Source of the DNA: Littorina saxatilis
Taxonomy: Eukaryota > Mollusca > Gastropoda > Littorinimorpha > Littorinidae
DNA: 64,000 bases
Reading direction: 5' to 3'
Assembly: GCF_037325665.1 (NCBI RefSeq)
Contig: NC_090245.1
Span: forward strand, 49,570,846-49,634,845
Shown: positions 1 through 36,700 of the stretch, in pieces
Position numbering within the stretch: position 1 is the stretch's first letter
Layout of the letters: the number at the start of each line of letters is the position of its first letter
Made by a program: the position numbers and the translations under genes
Notes under the pieces: model-generated
Told to the model about the DNA's origin: nothing
The model's database searches: none
The model's input: only the letters and a program-made list of their open reading frames with translations

Positions 1-3000
1 CGTAACAGGCAACCCAACCCACTGGAAGTCGACCCGACTCGCCTCATGCCAGGATGAGGGAGAAGAGGAAGAGACAAATTCTAAAGACACGGAGACCGTA
101 GTCGCCCATGCCAGGCAAGAGACTATTACACAGGCTAAGGCTGAGAGCCAAGACGCCCGTAGGCTAGCCATAAAAGATGCTGGACTAAAAGCCCGCACCA
201 AGAGAACCGGAACATTAACTAGACCTCTGCCGAAAGGAGAGGAGTAGCAAAAAAAGCTGAGAAAGGTGATAGGCCACAGAATGACTCCTCACCATGCAGT
301 GCTAAAAAAAAAACAATGCACCCTCATGAAAATCTGAATGTAACTTCCGAGGCCAACTCAAGGAAACCTTAAGTTTGGAAGAAACACCAGAACGCGTCCG
401 ATCGCCAGAGAAAGACAGAGTCAGACTCGGCGAAAGACAAACTAGGACCAAGACCATAAGAGGAAGCAACAACCACCACCGCCCACGGATGGAATGGCTG
501 TTGCACCAGCCGAGGCTAAAAAACCCGGATGCCCTAAGGCCGGCTGTTGTTCCAAAAAACACAGACTATAACGTATGTGAAAGAAAGAACCTCTCCGATC
601 AAACCTGAGCTGCGGACTAAGCCTGAAAGGGCTGAGTCTGCTAGGTAGAGCCTGTTTTGCTGCTTCAAAGTTTGAAGAGCAAAGGAAGAGACCTGAAGGT
701 CCCTAGAAGTCTCTAACTCCTACCCCCTGGCCTCCAAGGCCAGGAGGCCGAAGAGAGACCCATCCACCAAGGGTGAAGAACTAAGGATGTCTCTCGTTCA
801 TTCCTCATGAAACAAGGAATGGACGAGGAACAAGTCCCTTCTGTACATGACCGCATGGACCTCGTGCAGAGAGGAAGCCCTCCTCTGTTCTAAATTCACC
901 CTAGCAAAGGTGGAGAAAGCATCCCCTGCGTCCTGCTCTTTACTGAGTGTAAAGGGCGTCAAGGACTCTGTAAAGGAGTGTCTCCAAAATGGAAGCAAGT
1001 TCCAAAAGCTGTCTGCCCACTTCCTCCGAGGGGAAGAGAGTCTGCTCAGTCTGCTCGAACGTTCCCCAAAAAAGAAGTTCCGGCGTGACCTGCAAAGGTG
1101 CACGCGAAGGGGCAACAGACGACAGCAAATTCCGGGACGTCTTGGGCAAAGGCAACTTCCTCTGAGCCGCTAATGTCCCGAAAGAAGAAGCCTGCGCAGG
1201 AGAGGAAAACCAAACCCGCGCCAGTTCCAAGGCTGGCCGTGAGGACAGCAAAGAAACCGGAACTAGAGGCAGCCGCTGCCAGAAGACAAGTGTTTGGCAA
1301 AGATGGGAGAGAGTTGAAAGGCCACCAAAGGCGACACCTAAAAACAGAAGTAGCCCTCCCTCTCTCTCGCCGACTGGGAACCAGTCCTCATCGAAAAAGC
1401 ATCTGCAGAAGCAGTTTCGAAGAATAAACCCCTTCCGGACAAAATCTGGAAGAGACTTCAGCCGCCGCTTCAAGAGCCACCTTGAAGCGGGAAGACAACC
1501 CCTAGAGCGTCTGCTAACCAACAACCGACTGAGAGTCCGACGTGGAAAGCGAAGGGGCTGGCTCAAAGCCATAAGAGCCCGAGAAAGGACGCTGAGCGGG
1601 GGAGGCCGGAGCCTGAAGCCCCTTTTCTGCCGGTAAACGACCCAACCCCACCACCTGACTAAGAGGAGGATGGGAGGCATCGAAAACCGAAGGACAGGGA
1701 GTGAGGAGATCAGCCGAACCCACCACCAAAGTGTGTGGCAGCTGCCGGCTCACCTGAGGTCGGAGGCCCGTATGCCCGAAGGGCAAACCGTGTCCAACGT
1801 TCCCTGACGATCCAGAGGAAGCGGCAGAAAATGAACCGGAAAATCCGTGCAGAGCCAGAACTGCAGCTGAAACAGCGGCGCTATGCCAGATCTGTTGCTG
1901 CACAGAGTGAGGGCTGAAGCCCGGAAACCCGTAGGTATGACCTTGAGTCAAACCGAAAGTGACAGTAGCCTATGCACTCGAGGAATGACCTGTATGACCT
2001 TCGGTCAAACCGGAAGTGACGGTAGCCTGTGCACTCAAGGAATGACCTGTATGACCTTGAGCCAAACCGGAAGTGACAGTAGCCTGTGCACTCGAGGAAT
2101 GACCTGTATGACCTTCATTCAAACCGGAAGTGACAGTAGCCTGTGCACTCAAGGAATGACCTGTATGACCTTCAGCCAACCGGCCTTCTCTGTTCTTTTT
2201 TCCCGGAAGTAGCTATCTTCCTCCTTCGCCAACCAGAAGTCAGCCATCGCGGAAGGCGCGGCCGCAGAGGGCATCGCCGACGCTGTAGCTCCTTCCGGAA
2301 AATAGCGGGACGTGACCTCCGCGGCAGCCTCAAGGGCAACCTTGAAAATGGCCGGAGCCCCCGAGAGCGTCTGCTCGTCGTCGACGGACCTGGAGTCCGA
2401 AGCAACGAACAAAGGAGGTGGCGCAAAGCCATCAGAATCCATGAAAGGACGCTGTGTCGAGGGGCCAGAAAACTGAAGTCCGTCCTGCTGAAGGTCAACC
2501 AAACTCATATCCTGACCAAGAGGAAGCCGAGCAAAGTCAAAGACCGGAGCTGAAGGTCGTGAGGCATCAGCAGACCCAACCACCGAAGTGTGTGGCAGCT
2601 GAAGGCTCACCTGAGGCAGGAAGCCCGTGTGTCCCAAGGTCACAGGAGGTGAACTGGCCAATCCGGGCGGAGCCGGAAATGCAGCCGAAACAGCAGCGCT
2701 ATGCCAGCCTTGTTGCTAAACAGAATGAGGGCTGAAGCCCGGAACCCCGTAGGGGTGACCTTCAGTCAAACCGGGAGTGACAGTAGCCTGAGCACTCGAG
2801 GAATGACCTGAATGACCTTGAGACAAACCGGGAGTGACAGTAGCCTGTGCACTTGCGGAATGACCTGAATGACCTTGGGTCAAACCAGAAGTGACAGTAG
2901 CCTGTGCACTTGAGGAATGACCTCTACCTCCGGAGAGGACAGCTGCCGGAAACGGCTGCTGCGGTAAGGCGTGGTTCAGCCCGGACGTGACAGTAGTCTG

Positions 3001-4150
3001 TGCACTAACCGAAGAACCACTACTCCCGGCCGGAGCCGTGAGCCCAACTGTCGCGGACGACTGCTGGAATAGGGCGAAGCTCGAGCCAGACGTGACAGTA
3101 GCCTGTGCACTAGCCGGTGAACCTCTGCTTCCGAGAAACGGAAGCACAGCTGCCGTAAACGGCTGCTGCAAGCACCAACCTTGCTGTGACCTTGTCCCCG
3201 GAGGGACATGCACTGTCACACTACCACAAGTAGTAGGCAACGAGTGCAGGCCAGGAAGAGAAGACGAGGGTCCCGGCTGGGACAGTCCACCAAGGTCACG
3301 GTGGCCGGCAGTCTGGTAAAGGGCAGACAAGGACACTGCAGGATCCAAACTCAACAAAGAGGCCAAGGAATGAATGTCGCTAACCCCCGGGCGGGGGACA
3401 GTGCTGGCCACAGTGTCTGTCCGAGACATCTCCTCACGTACCAAGCTTTTAATCCCTGGAAGCAAAGAGGAAATCAAAGTAGACACCAGAGCAGAAGACT
3501 CTGGTGCCGCAACCGAAGATCGAAACGGCGGCCTTAGGGGCAGACGCACGTGGTTGAGAGCCGGACGGCAAATCGTCTGGCGCCGAGAGCGGTACCGAAA
3601 ACGAAACATTACCCTAAGGGTCCGACACAGTGATAAGAGGATTCTTGCTAGAAGACACGGGAGTAGAGGATTTGGGCTTACCAGGGCCCATGCCCTTGCC
3701 CTCAGCCTTCCCCCCTTTCTTTTTCTCACTGTCAGCCATGTTAAGACCGAGCGAAAAATGTAAACAAACAACTGAAAATAGCAAAGTCCGAACGGACACA
3801 AAATTCAGAAGCAAGCAAGCACACACAACTAACACATGCGAAGTAGCAACCGAAAAGAAGCTATAAGCAAGCAAGAAACAGCGTTAAGCGTCCGCACGGA
3901 CGAAAACAACAGAATAGCAAAGGCACGTGTTAGACAGAAAATGGCGACCGGCAAGGAAGCCAACAACTACTGAGAACTTCAAAGTCCAACGGACTAGCAA
4001 AATTAACAGCAGAACAATAACAACAAGTCAAAGACTAAAAGGAATGATCTCACCAGCCGCAAAGCCAGCAAGGACGACGGGAGCCGAGGCCGGTGGGTGT
4101 CAGCAGACAACGAAAACAGCCAGAGCAAAAGCAAACACGACCGTCTCTCT
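1..4150 (-). mobile_element. Gag-like ORF1 region of a DIRS/LTR-type retroelement, fossil, runs off left edge
   Basis: The minus strand carries long, proline/serine-rich, low-complexity coding stretches that begin at an ATG near 3737-3739 (MADSEKKKGGKAEGKG, lysine/glycine rich) and run leftwards out of the window. The style is that of the ORF1/gag-like protein of DIRS or LTR-type elements: a basic N-terminus, a Ser/Pro-rich middle and tandem peptide repeats. No reverse transcriptase or integrase is inside the window, so the class is inferred by likeness to the DIRS-type element at 16.5-23.6 kb. The right edge is probably between 4150 and 4290, where an imperfect inverted pair (4222-4232 and 4274-4284) lies. 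The copy looks broken, with several interruptions. It lies 0.65 kb beyond the RARS2 stop codon and is unrelated to that gene. Confidence 0.5.
1935..2185 (-). repeat. 57-bp coding-phase tandem repeat inside ORF1
   Basis: The phrase GTATGACCTT recurs at 1935, 1992 and 2049, a period of 57 bp, which is exactly 19 codons. Read on the minus strand it gives repeated SAQATVTSGL-type peptides. A second, more diverged block of the same repeat lies at about 2755-3120. The period being a multiple of three suggests the array expanded while still under reading-frame selection. Confidence 0.8.
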
Positions 4151-4451
4151 CAAGTGATAGAAGTCGATTGAATTGGGTATCACGTGGTATGCATCAATGG
4201 TGACGTAGTTCACCCACTAATGGGAGGCAACCGCGGGTGACAAGTACCATGGTGCTGTCACTTTTTTAGTTGGGGTTGCTTCCCTTATACTTAGACGGGT
4301 AAGCTTTTATCAGGACCTATGCATCTCGAAGTGTGTCAATGCTAATCATGTGATTCGGAGTAAGAATATGTAATTTAATCTGAGATTGCTTGTAAAACGC
4401 AACCTCTGGTACAAAACAATCTTGGATCACTTATTATACAAAACGATCTTG

Positions 4452-4763
4452 TGTTTTTTTTTGTTTGTTTGCTTAACGCCCAGCCGACCACGAAGGGCCA
4501 TATCAGGGCGGTGCTGCTTTGACATTTAACGTGCGCCACACACAAAACAGAAGTTGCAGCACAGGCTTCATGTCTCACCCAGTCACATTATTCTGACACC
4601 GGACCAACCAGTCCTAGCACTAACCCCATAATGCCAGACGCCAGGCGAAGCAGCCACTAGATTGCCAATTTTAAAGTCTTAGGTATGACCCGGCCGGGGT
4701 TCGAACCCACGACCTCCCGATCACGGGGCGGACGCCTTACCACCAGACCAACCGTGCACAAAA
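4452..4763 (-). mobile_element. tRNA-derived SINE, full length, just downstream of RARS2 stop
   Basis: On the minus strand the element starts with a tRNA-like head: an A-box-like TGGTCTGGTGGTAAGG and a B box GTGGGTTCGAACCCC. A conserved central body and an A-rich tail follow. It is flanked by the 13-bp direct repeat CAAAACGATCTTG at 4439-4451 and 4764-4776, a target-site duplication made by LINE machinery. It starts about 40 bp past the RARS2 stop codon on the same strand, so it probably lies in the 3' UTR. The tRNA head is SINE-derived and should not be called as a functional tRNA gene. Confidence 0.85.
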
Positions 4764-4803
4764 CAAAACGATCTTGGATCACTGATTTGTAAACCAACGT
4801 TGT

Positions 4804-29060
<24,257 letters not shown>

Positions 29061-29166
29061 GCTGTCAAAGCCTCATTAAGCCACAGAGGGACTGTAACAT
29101 CAGCTATTCGATGGTATGGGGTGGATTTCTGTCACAGCAAATCAGGCAAGGTGTACTCTCATGGGC

Positions 29167-29178
29167 GCCGCCATATTG
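29167..29178 (-). promoter_or_regulatory. YY1-like ATGGCGGC core promoter/5' UTR motif of RARS2
   Basis: On the minus strand CAATATGGCGGC lies about 107 bp upstream of the RARS2 start codon. It matches the YY1-type AANATGGCGGC element common at transcription starts of animal housekeeping and mitochondrial genes. The ATG inside it opens a short upstream ORF of about ten codons that closes before the RARS2 start. Initiation near here is inferred. Confidence 0.5.
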
Positions 29179-29179
29179 T

Positions 29180-30222
29180 TATGCTTTATTTGCTCTTCTC
29201 AGCCTGAAGAGTCCAAAGAGGTGAATCAATGGGCCACAGGCGCGCACTGGACTCACAAGCCCGGTAGTAAATTGGCTCGCTCAACGTGGATTTACAACCA
29301 TCATCATGTACTCCGCCACTAACAGGCAATGATTCTTGTTGCAAAGTTGTGCACGATTATGGGTTTGTGAGAGGTAAAACTGATCGTGTAATTACTTTTG
29401 ATGGGATTTGTTGGTGGTTACTCTAGTTGTGTGCAATTAATGAGCAGCTACCCCAAATCTTTATCACCCACTTTGTTTATTTAAAATGAATAAAAACAAA
29501 TTGAATTTTTTTTTAAATTGAAAAAAGTCAAGTTACTTAGTAAAATAACAGAAAAGAAAAGAATACACCAGTCAAGAAATTCTAAATCTTGATATTTGTT
29601 TCTTGAAGTACCAAAAATAAAAGAAATAAAAATTAGTGACTACAAAAGAAAAAAGTAAGTAGATCATAGATGAATAAATAAAGATACAAAATACACAAGT
29701 CCTGATCTTAAAAAGAATGCAGATCTTTACACATATGGCAGGCTACATGACATTGACCTGTCTGTGTCCTTGATTTTGAGTTAGAAAACAAAAGACATGA
29801 TAGGCCTAACATGTATTTTGAATAGGGCGTATCTAGTTACTTGGAAATGAAATAGTAATGACAAATGACAACATTACCTTGTCCAATGTATACCTGCAGC
29901 AATGCCATCCTGTGTGGAGTCCGCCACTGGTACAGTGATAAGTTTGATAGTGCTGATGCAAAGAAAAATGTAATGTACTGGTTATTAGTGTATTTATGTT
30001 CTTTTTTTGTTGTTGTCTGATCAAACCGATTTTTGCTAGGTGATAATAGCACTGCTTCTGACTAGAAGGTCCTGGCAGTAAAAATCTGGTTCGGTTAGTT
30101 TGGTTGAGTTGTTCTGCTATCATGCTTTATGTATGTGATTTGTTGAGAAGCAGGTAGTACAAGGTGACAAACGAAATACCTGTCTGAGAGAGAGAGAGAC
30201 TGAGACTGAACTTTATTTTACA
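29180..30222. other. RARS2 upstream region, nothing recognised
   Basis: AT-rich sequence with no convincing exon, repeat family or RNA. Short ORFs here have no family likeness. Confidence 0.6.
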
Positions 30223-30340
<118 letters not shown>

Positions 30341-31646
30341 TATGTATAGACTATATATATGTTTGTAACTATAGACGCTTGGTCTGTGCACCTTGAAGAA
30401 GGCCTGCGGGCCGAAAATTTGGATTTAAAAAGATGCGACATTCTGGCTTGGTTTTGGACTTTTTATTGTGTTGTTTAAATAAGCTTTTTTAAGTTTTAAA
30501 AGGTTTTCCAGCCTTCATTGTGTGGAGTGGTGCAGAGGAAAAAAGAGTTTCTTGAATTCTGTATATACAAAAACTAGAGAGTGACATTGGTGAAGGCTGT
30601 CGTAAAGTCAGACTAAAGGAACTTTTCTATGATTCTGAGAGAGACGAGGAGGTCAAAAAGACACCTAAATTCTATAAACCTACAGGATATGAACCACCGA
30701 CTGGTAGAGACATCACACTCGAAACGTACTGTCAAAGTGTGCAATGTAAACTGCAAAACTACAAAGATGCTAAACCTAACCCAACAAAGGACAACATGAC
30801 TAAAGACCAGAGAACGGCATTGAAAGAACTGAAAGAAAAGGTCAAAGAGAGAGAAATAAGAATTAGCAAAGCTGACAAAGGAGCAGTTGTAGTGCAGAAC
30901 TGTGAAAACTACATCCAGGAAGCTAAAACACAGTTGGACAACCCTATCCATTACACTAAACTGACCAAGGATACTACCTCTCAGATTGTTCAAACTTCTA
31001 ATGCTATTGTTGCAGACCTTTACGATAAGGCAGACATTGATAAAACGACAAAAGACTGGGCAGTAACTGATGAAAACAATGTGCAATGTCACCGCTTCTA
31101 TACGTTACCTAAAATTCATAAGTCCCTTACGAACACTCCGGGTAGGCCTATAGTTAGCGGTGTGAACGGACCAACCGTAGAAAAACTGTCAAAGTTGCCG
31201 GTTGACCACTGGTTGCAAGACTGTGTAAAAAGCGTTCCTAGCTACATCCAGGACACCACAGACATGCTGAACACTTAACCAGCACGGACCATTTCCGGAA
31301 AACACTAAACTCGTCACGGTTGATGTTGTTGGATTGTATACTAATACATTACTAACATTCCCCACTCGGACATGAAGACAGCTATCAAGGAGGAGCTAGG
31401 CTCCAGACCACAGGGTGATCGGCCACCAACAGAGACTATTGTCAAAGTTGCAGATCACCAAAGAAACTACAATGGGAAGAAGGATAACTTCCTCATTGGG
31501 CATGCTTAGAAAAGAGAATGGCTAAATACGAGTTATTCCCCTTTTCTACATGCTGACCTGGCTGTCGCCTGCTTTGTCATGACTGGTACAGTCGATCTTT
31601 CTCATGCTGTGACTTGCTTTATTTTCACATTTTCGGTATTTAAAAC

Positions 31647-31683
<37 letters not shown>

Positions 31684-32225
31684 TGAAGAAGTTTCCATTC
31701 TGATTCGGTTATTTTATTTGGTGCTATATGTTTGCTTCACATCTTCTTTTACATTGCTTTAGGTATCCCAATTCGCTAAACACATCCATAATGCATGCAT
31801 GGCTCATTCGAAAGAGGGCAACTGAACAACTGATGCCCAATAGCAATAAATACTGAACAACTGAACAATAAATAGCAATAAATGATGACAGTGCCAAGTT
31901 TTTAAGTACAAAGTGAAATCATGTGACTGGACAAAGGCACAATTACAAAATACAAATAAAAAAATCGAGGCCCATTTTAAATTAAGTTCTCAGCTCATGG
32001 GGAAGCATAAGGTGACCCTAGAAACCGAAATTAGGAGACCTCCCGCCCCCAGGGCAGACTACAAAAAAAAAAAAGGGGGGGGGGGGGGGGCTAATTTGTT
32101 AAAAAGTATAAAAGGAATCAAAAACTGTATACATGTATTTAGTTAATACCCCAAAAATTGTATAGTATATACAATGTCAGACCCTAAAGAAAGTTTGTTA
32201 GTCATTGCTTAGGCAAAACAAAGCA

Positions 32226-32440
32226 AAATAGTCTGTTTACGGTATCCCGACCAACCCTATTTTTCCCCCGCCAACCCTAGACTTTTTTATTGGCATTTGG
32301 AGAAAAAGAAAAAGAAAAAAAAAATCAATTTTGTTCCTGTTTTTTTGCAAAATAATTTAAAAAGATGGTTATAAAAAAAATTAAGAAAAGCCGACCTACC
32401 GACCCTCTTTTTGTGTGCCTATGTTACTGTAAACAGACTA
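32226..32440. mobile_element. MITE family B copy
   Basis: GTCTGTTTACGGTATCCCGA on the left and its complement ending GTAAACAGAC on the right, with shared inner wording GACCTACCGACCCT. It is an insertion within the THAP-carrying element. Confidence 0.75.
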
Positions 32441-32752
32441 AAAGGTACATCACAAACAACACACCAGGGATGCTACTCCCCCCTTAAAAATAGCCATGAG
32501 TCATAGGTGTGACGTTTGAATCTTTTAGCTAAATAAAACCATAGGCAATTGATCGGAAATATCAGGACAAATCTTAACAAGTTTATTATTTGTTTGCTTG
32601 GACCAATCCTCTTGCCGAAGAGTTTTACAGTAAAAATTGATTTTACGTCAAAAATATCACAGGAATAGCCAAGTTCAAGAATAACGGAAGGTGACTGTTG
32701 AATCTTTTTGAAATGTATAAAAAAAATAGATGGTAGGCAATTCAAAATTAAA

Positions 32753-33510
32753 ACAAGTCGCGTAAGGCGAAAATACAATATTTAGTCAAGTAGCTGTCGA
32801 ACTCACAGAATGAAACTGAACGCAACGCAACGCAGCAAGACCGTATACTCGTAGCATCGTCACTCCACCGCCCGTGGCAAAGGCAGTGCCCGTGGAATTG
32901 ACAAGAAGAGCGGGATATTCGTTGCGCTGAGAAGGATAGCACGGTTTTCTGTACCTCTCTTCGTTTTAACTTTCTGAGCGTGTTTTTAATCCAAACATAT
33001 CATATCTATATGTTTTTGGAATCAGGAACCGACAAGGAATAAGATGAAAGTGTTTTTAAAACGATTTCGAAAAAATAATTTTGATAATAATTTTTATATA
33101 TTTAATTTTCAGAGCTTGTTTTTAATCCGAATATAACATATTTATATGTTTTTGGAATCAGCAAATGATGGAGAATAAGATAAACGTAAATTTGGATCGT
33201 TTTATAAATGTTTAATTTTTTTTACAATTTTCCGATTTTTAATGACCAAAGTCATTAATTAATTTTTAAGCCACCAAGCTGAAATGCAATACCGAACCCC
33301 GGGCTTCGTCGAAGATTACTTGACCAAAATTTCAACCAATTTGGTTGAAAAATGAGGGCGTGACAGTGCCGCCTCAACTTTCACGAAAAGCCGGATATGA
33401 CGTCATCAAAGACGTTTATAAAAAAAATGAAAAAAACGTTCGGGGATTTCATACCCAGGAACTCTCATGTCAAATTTCATAAAGATCGGTCAAGTAGTTT
33501 AGTCTGAATC

Positions 33511-33552
<42 letters not shown>

Positions 33553-33626
33553 CATACACCATACCCTCGTTTCGATTCCCCCTCGATGTTAAAATATTTA
33601 GTCAAAACTTGACTAAATATAAAAAG
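32753..33626 (+). mobile_element. 870-bp hairpin-ended repeat, copy 2
   Basis: Starts ACAAGTCGCGTAAGGCG, contains a CA microsatellite near 33520-33560 and ends with the hairpin ATTTAGTCAA-AAC-TTGACTAAAT. It is about 90 percent alike to the copy at 44115-44985 by eye. There is no ORF. Confidence 0.9.
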
Positions 33627-33783
33627 GACTCTCGGAGCATGGACTTAATGAGTCAAAAATTAAAGAAGGCTCTATGAGCCGAAGTACATGTTTTGTCTAT
33701 TGTCTTTTTTTATTTTGAATTCTCTACCATCTATATTTTGATACAATTTTGGACCCTCTTTGTACGGAGAGAGTTGGAAATTG

Positions 33784-36700
33784 TTAATCACATTCTCTCA
33801 TCTCATTGACTCTCCTTCGGCTCCTCGGTAACATGCGTTCCGCCAGGATTGGACACAGCAGCAGATAACCGGTAAATATGTAACAGGCATAAATGGCAAA
33901 ATAGCTCGCCTCGCCTGATAATATATGAGACAACTGTTCTATTACAAAGTCTTTCTTGGGAGGCTTGGCTAATTTACTCGCTCGTTTTACACGGGGTTCC
34001 ATCGTTTTCTTTTCTAATCGGAAAACCTTGCTCCTCAGTTTGTTGACCTTCTGCCGAAGTTCCGCTTCACGAGGGGATGGGGAGGATGACGACTTTGATG
34101 CTTTACATCCTATAGTATGTCCTCCAGGATCGCCTGAATGTCATCTAAAAAAGAAAACACACACACAAAACACACATAAAATAACATAACCATAACAAGT
34201 TACAACCTGGAAGAAATTAAAACACGTGTAATTAAATCACAAAATGAAAATAAACAATAGCGTAGGAAGGCAGGCCAGAAATGAAGTGTATTAGCAACTA
34301 TGGATACGATGTGGAACAATGATGGGATTGACCTTGTTTGGTACTGAATGGGTGAGGCCATTAGAACTGTACCCACGGAATACGCGCTATATAACTATAA
34401 GCTTCATATTGATTGATTGATTGATTGATTGATTAGGACAACAGTACCAGGTAAACTCCTCACACACCATGCCTCTTTCTTTCTTTCTTTATTTGGTGTT
34501 TAACGTCGTTTTCAACCACGAAGCTTATATCGCGACGGGGAAAGGGGGGGGGGGGGGGGGGGGGGAGATGGGAATAGAGCCACTTAATTGTTTCTTGTTA
34601 CACCATGCCTCTAACAGGATATGTTTCCCATCTTTACGTGTGGGAACTACAGGTACAATTTCATCCATCCATGCATCCGCCCTATACAGCTTCTTCTTCT
34701 GCGTTCGTGGGCTGAAACTCCCACATGCACTCATTTTTTTTGCACAAGTGGAATTTTACGTGTATGACCGTTTTTACCCCGCCATTTAGGCAGCCATACG
34801 CCGCTTTCGGAGGAAGCATGCGGGGTATTTTTGTGTTTCTAAAACCCACCGAACTCTGACATGGATTACAGGATCTTTTTCGTGCGTACTTGGCCTTGTG
34901 CTTGCGTGTACACATGAAAGGGGATAAGTCACTAGCAGGTCTGCACATAAGTTGACCTGGGAGATCGGAAACATCTCCACACTTAACCCACCAGGCGGCC
35001 GCGACCGGGATTCGACCTTCCGAGTTAATAGACCGACGTCTTACCACCCCGCCACAGCGCCCGTCACCCTATACAGCAATTATCAACTATGTAATGGATG
35101 GGTTTAAACATTTTTTGATGTCAGGGTGTTCTTCATGGTTAAAAATCTCTTACCTGGTTGAACAATTTGTGCATCAGGCGACAGGTCGGTGCTGGCTTCA
35201 TTTGTAGCTACCCTTTGCGATGGTGGCTTCCTCCCACTAGCAACCTGCAAATGTACAGCTCTTTAACTGACAAACTCACAACCAACACCCAGTCACAATG
35301 AAACAATTCTCCCAATTTCATGGCATTGGTCTTAGGCCACACAAAAAAGTGTATGTTTCTGGTAAGGCCAAACAAAAAATAATCTGTTTACAGTATCCGG
35401 ACCGACCCTATTTTTTTCCCACCGGCCCTGGACTTTTTGGGGGCATTAAAAAATTAAATTAAAATATTCAGATGGCTAAAATACAAAAATAAAAAGCCGA
35501 CCTACCGACGCTATTTTTGGGGGGCCTATGTTACCTTATTAAACAGACTTTTTTTGTGGCCTAACATGACTAAAGGTGGAGATTTTTTTTCTAAACTTTT
35601 TTTTTTAAACCATCTTTTTAACTTATTTTGTTGAAAAACAGGAAAACAATTGATTTTCGAATACCCCTTTTATTTTTGAAAATGCAAAAAAGAAAGTCTA
35701 GGGTCGTCAGGAAAACATAGGTAGGGTCAGGTGACCAGAAACATACAACTTTTTTGTTGTTGACGCCGACCCTATACTCTTTTTGCCATTTGGGGCTGTT
35801 TTTTTGCAAAATAAGTTCATCATATCATCATAATCAAGACGTCGATCCAAAATAAGTAACTTTTTTTTGTTGGCCTTATTTTTTTGCGCTAAATGCAAAC
35901 AGGCATTATTTGATGGGAACAATGCTGTTTTTTTCAATTCTTACATCAGCCTCAAACTTGTCATTACTCAACCTGCATTTAATAGTGTGCTTCTTTGGTT
36001 TGCAAAAACCTAAAATCAATGAATAAATAACCTTCGGTGGTGGATTGGGCACTGCAAACAATGTCGGGACAGCATTCCACACAAGTGATCCTCTCTGCAG
36101 GATTGTTTTACTGGTTGGCCTCAAAGTGATCAGTACAAAGCTTGAGACCTTGAACATCAGCTGGCTGCAGCTTTTCAAAGTCCTCTCGCCTTGTGAATTG
36201 CACCCATATTCTGCACCTAGTTTGACAATAAAAACAACAATGTTATTGTTAAACTAAGCAAAAAGGAACTTTACAAAAAAAGCTAAATCAGATCTTCAGT
36301 CTAAATCTAACGCTCTGCCTGAACGCAAAACGGATGAGTGATGTAGAGTAAGTGCGCCGGTGTCCGTACCCCTTCCTCGGACCGTACCCCTTCGGTTTTT
36401 GTTGTTTTTACTCGTCTGTAGACCTCCAGTCGGTTCGTGAAGTGTCTATTTTTAAACTAGAACTATCCGGCAGCGAATATTTGTAGCCAATGACGTGTTC
36501 GCGCTCACGTTTACCGCCTTACCAGCCTACACGGCAAACCCACTTCTACTTTTGCTTTCTGCTTGTTGAAACTTTTAAGTTTTCCACTCGATCAATTCAG
36601 TTGATATGGTTGTTTGAAATGGTCGTACAGCTCAGTTTGGGTCTTTCTAGATGTATTTTTCACGCTTAACACGATTATGGAGGTTAAAAGTATGCTTTGA

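Noticed and set aside
302-1917. Many overlapping open frames on both strands
   Set aside because: They are shadows of the GC-rich ORF1-like region on the minus strand, with no independent family likeness.
4690-4763. tRNA gene by A and B boxes
   Set aside because: It is the head of a SINE with a target-site duplication and A-rich tail; the same holds at 12790-12863 and 34995-35066.
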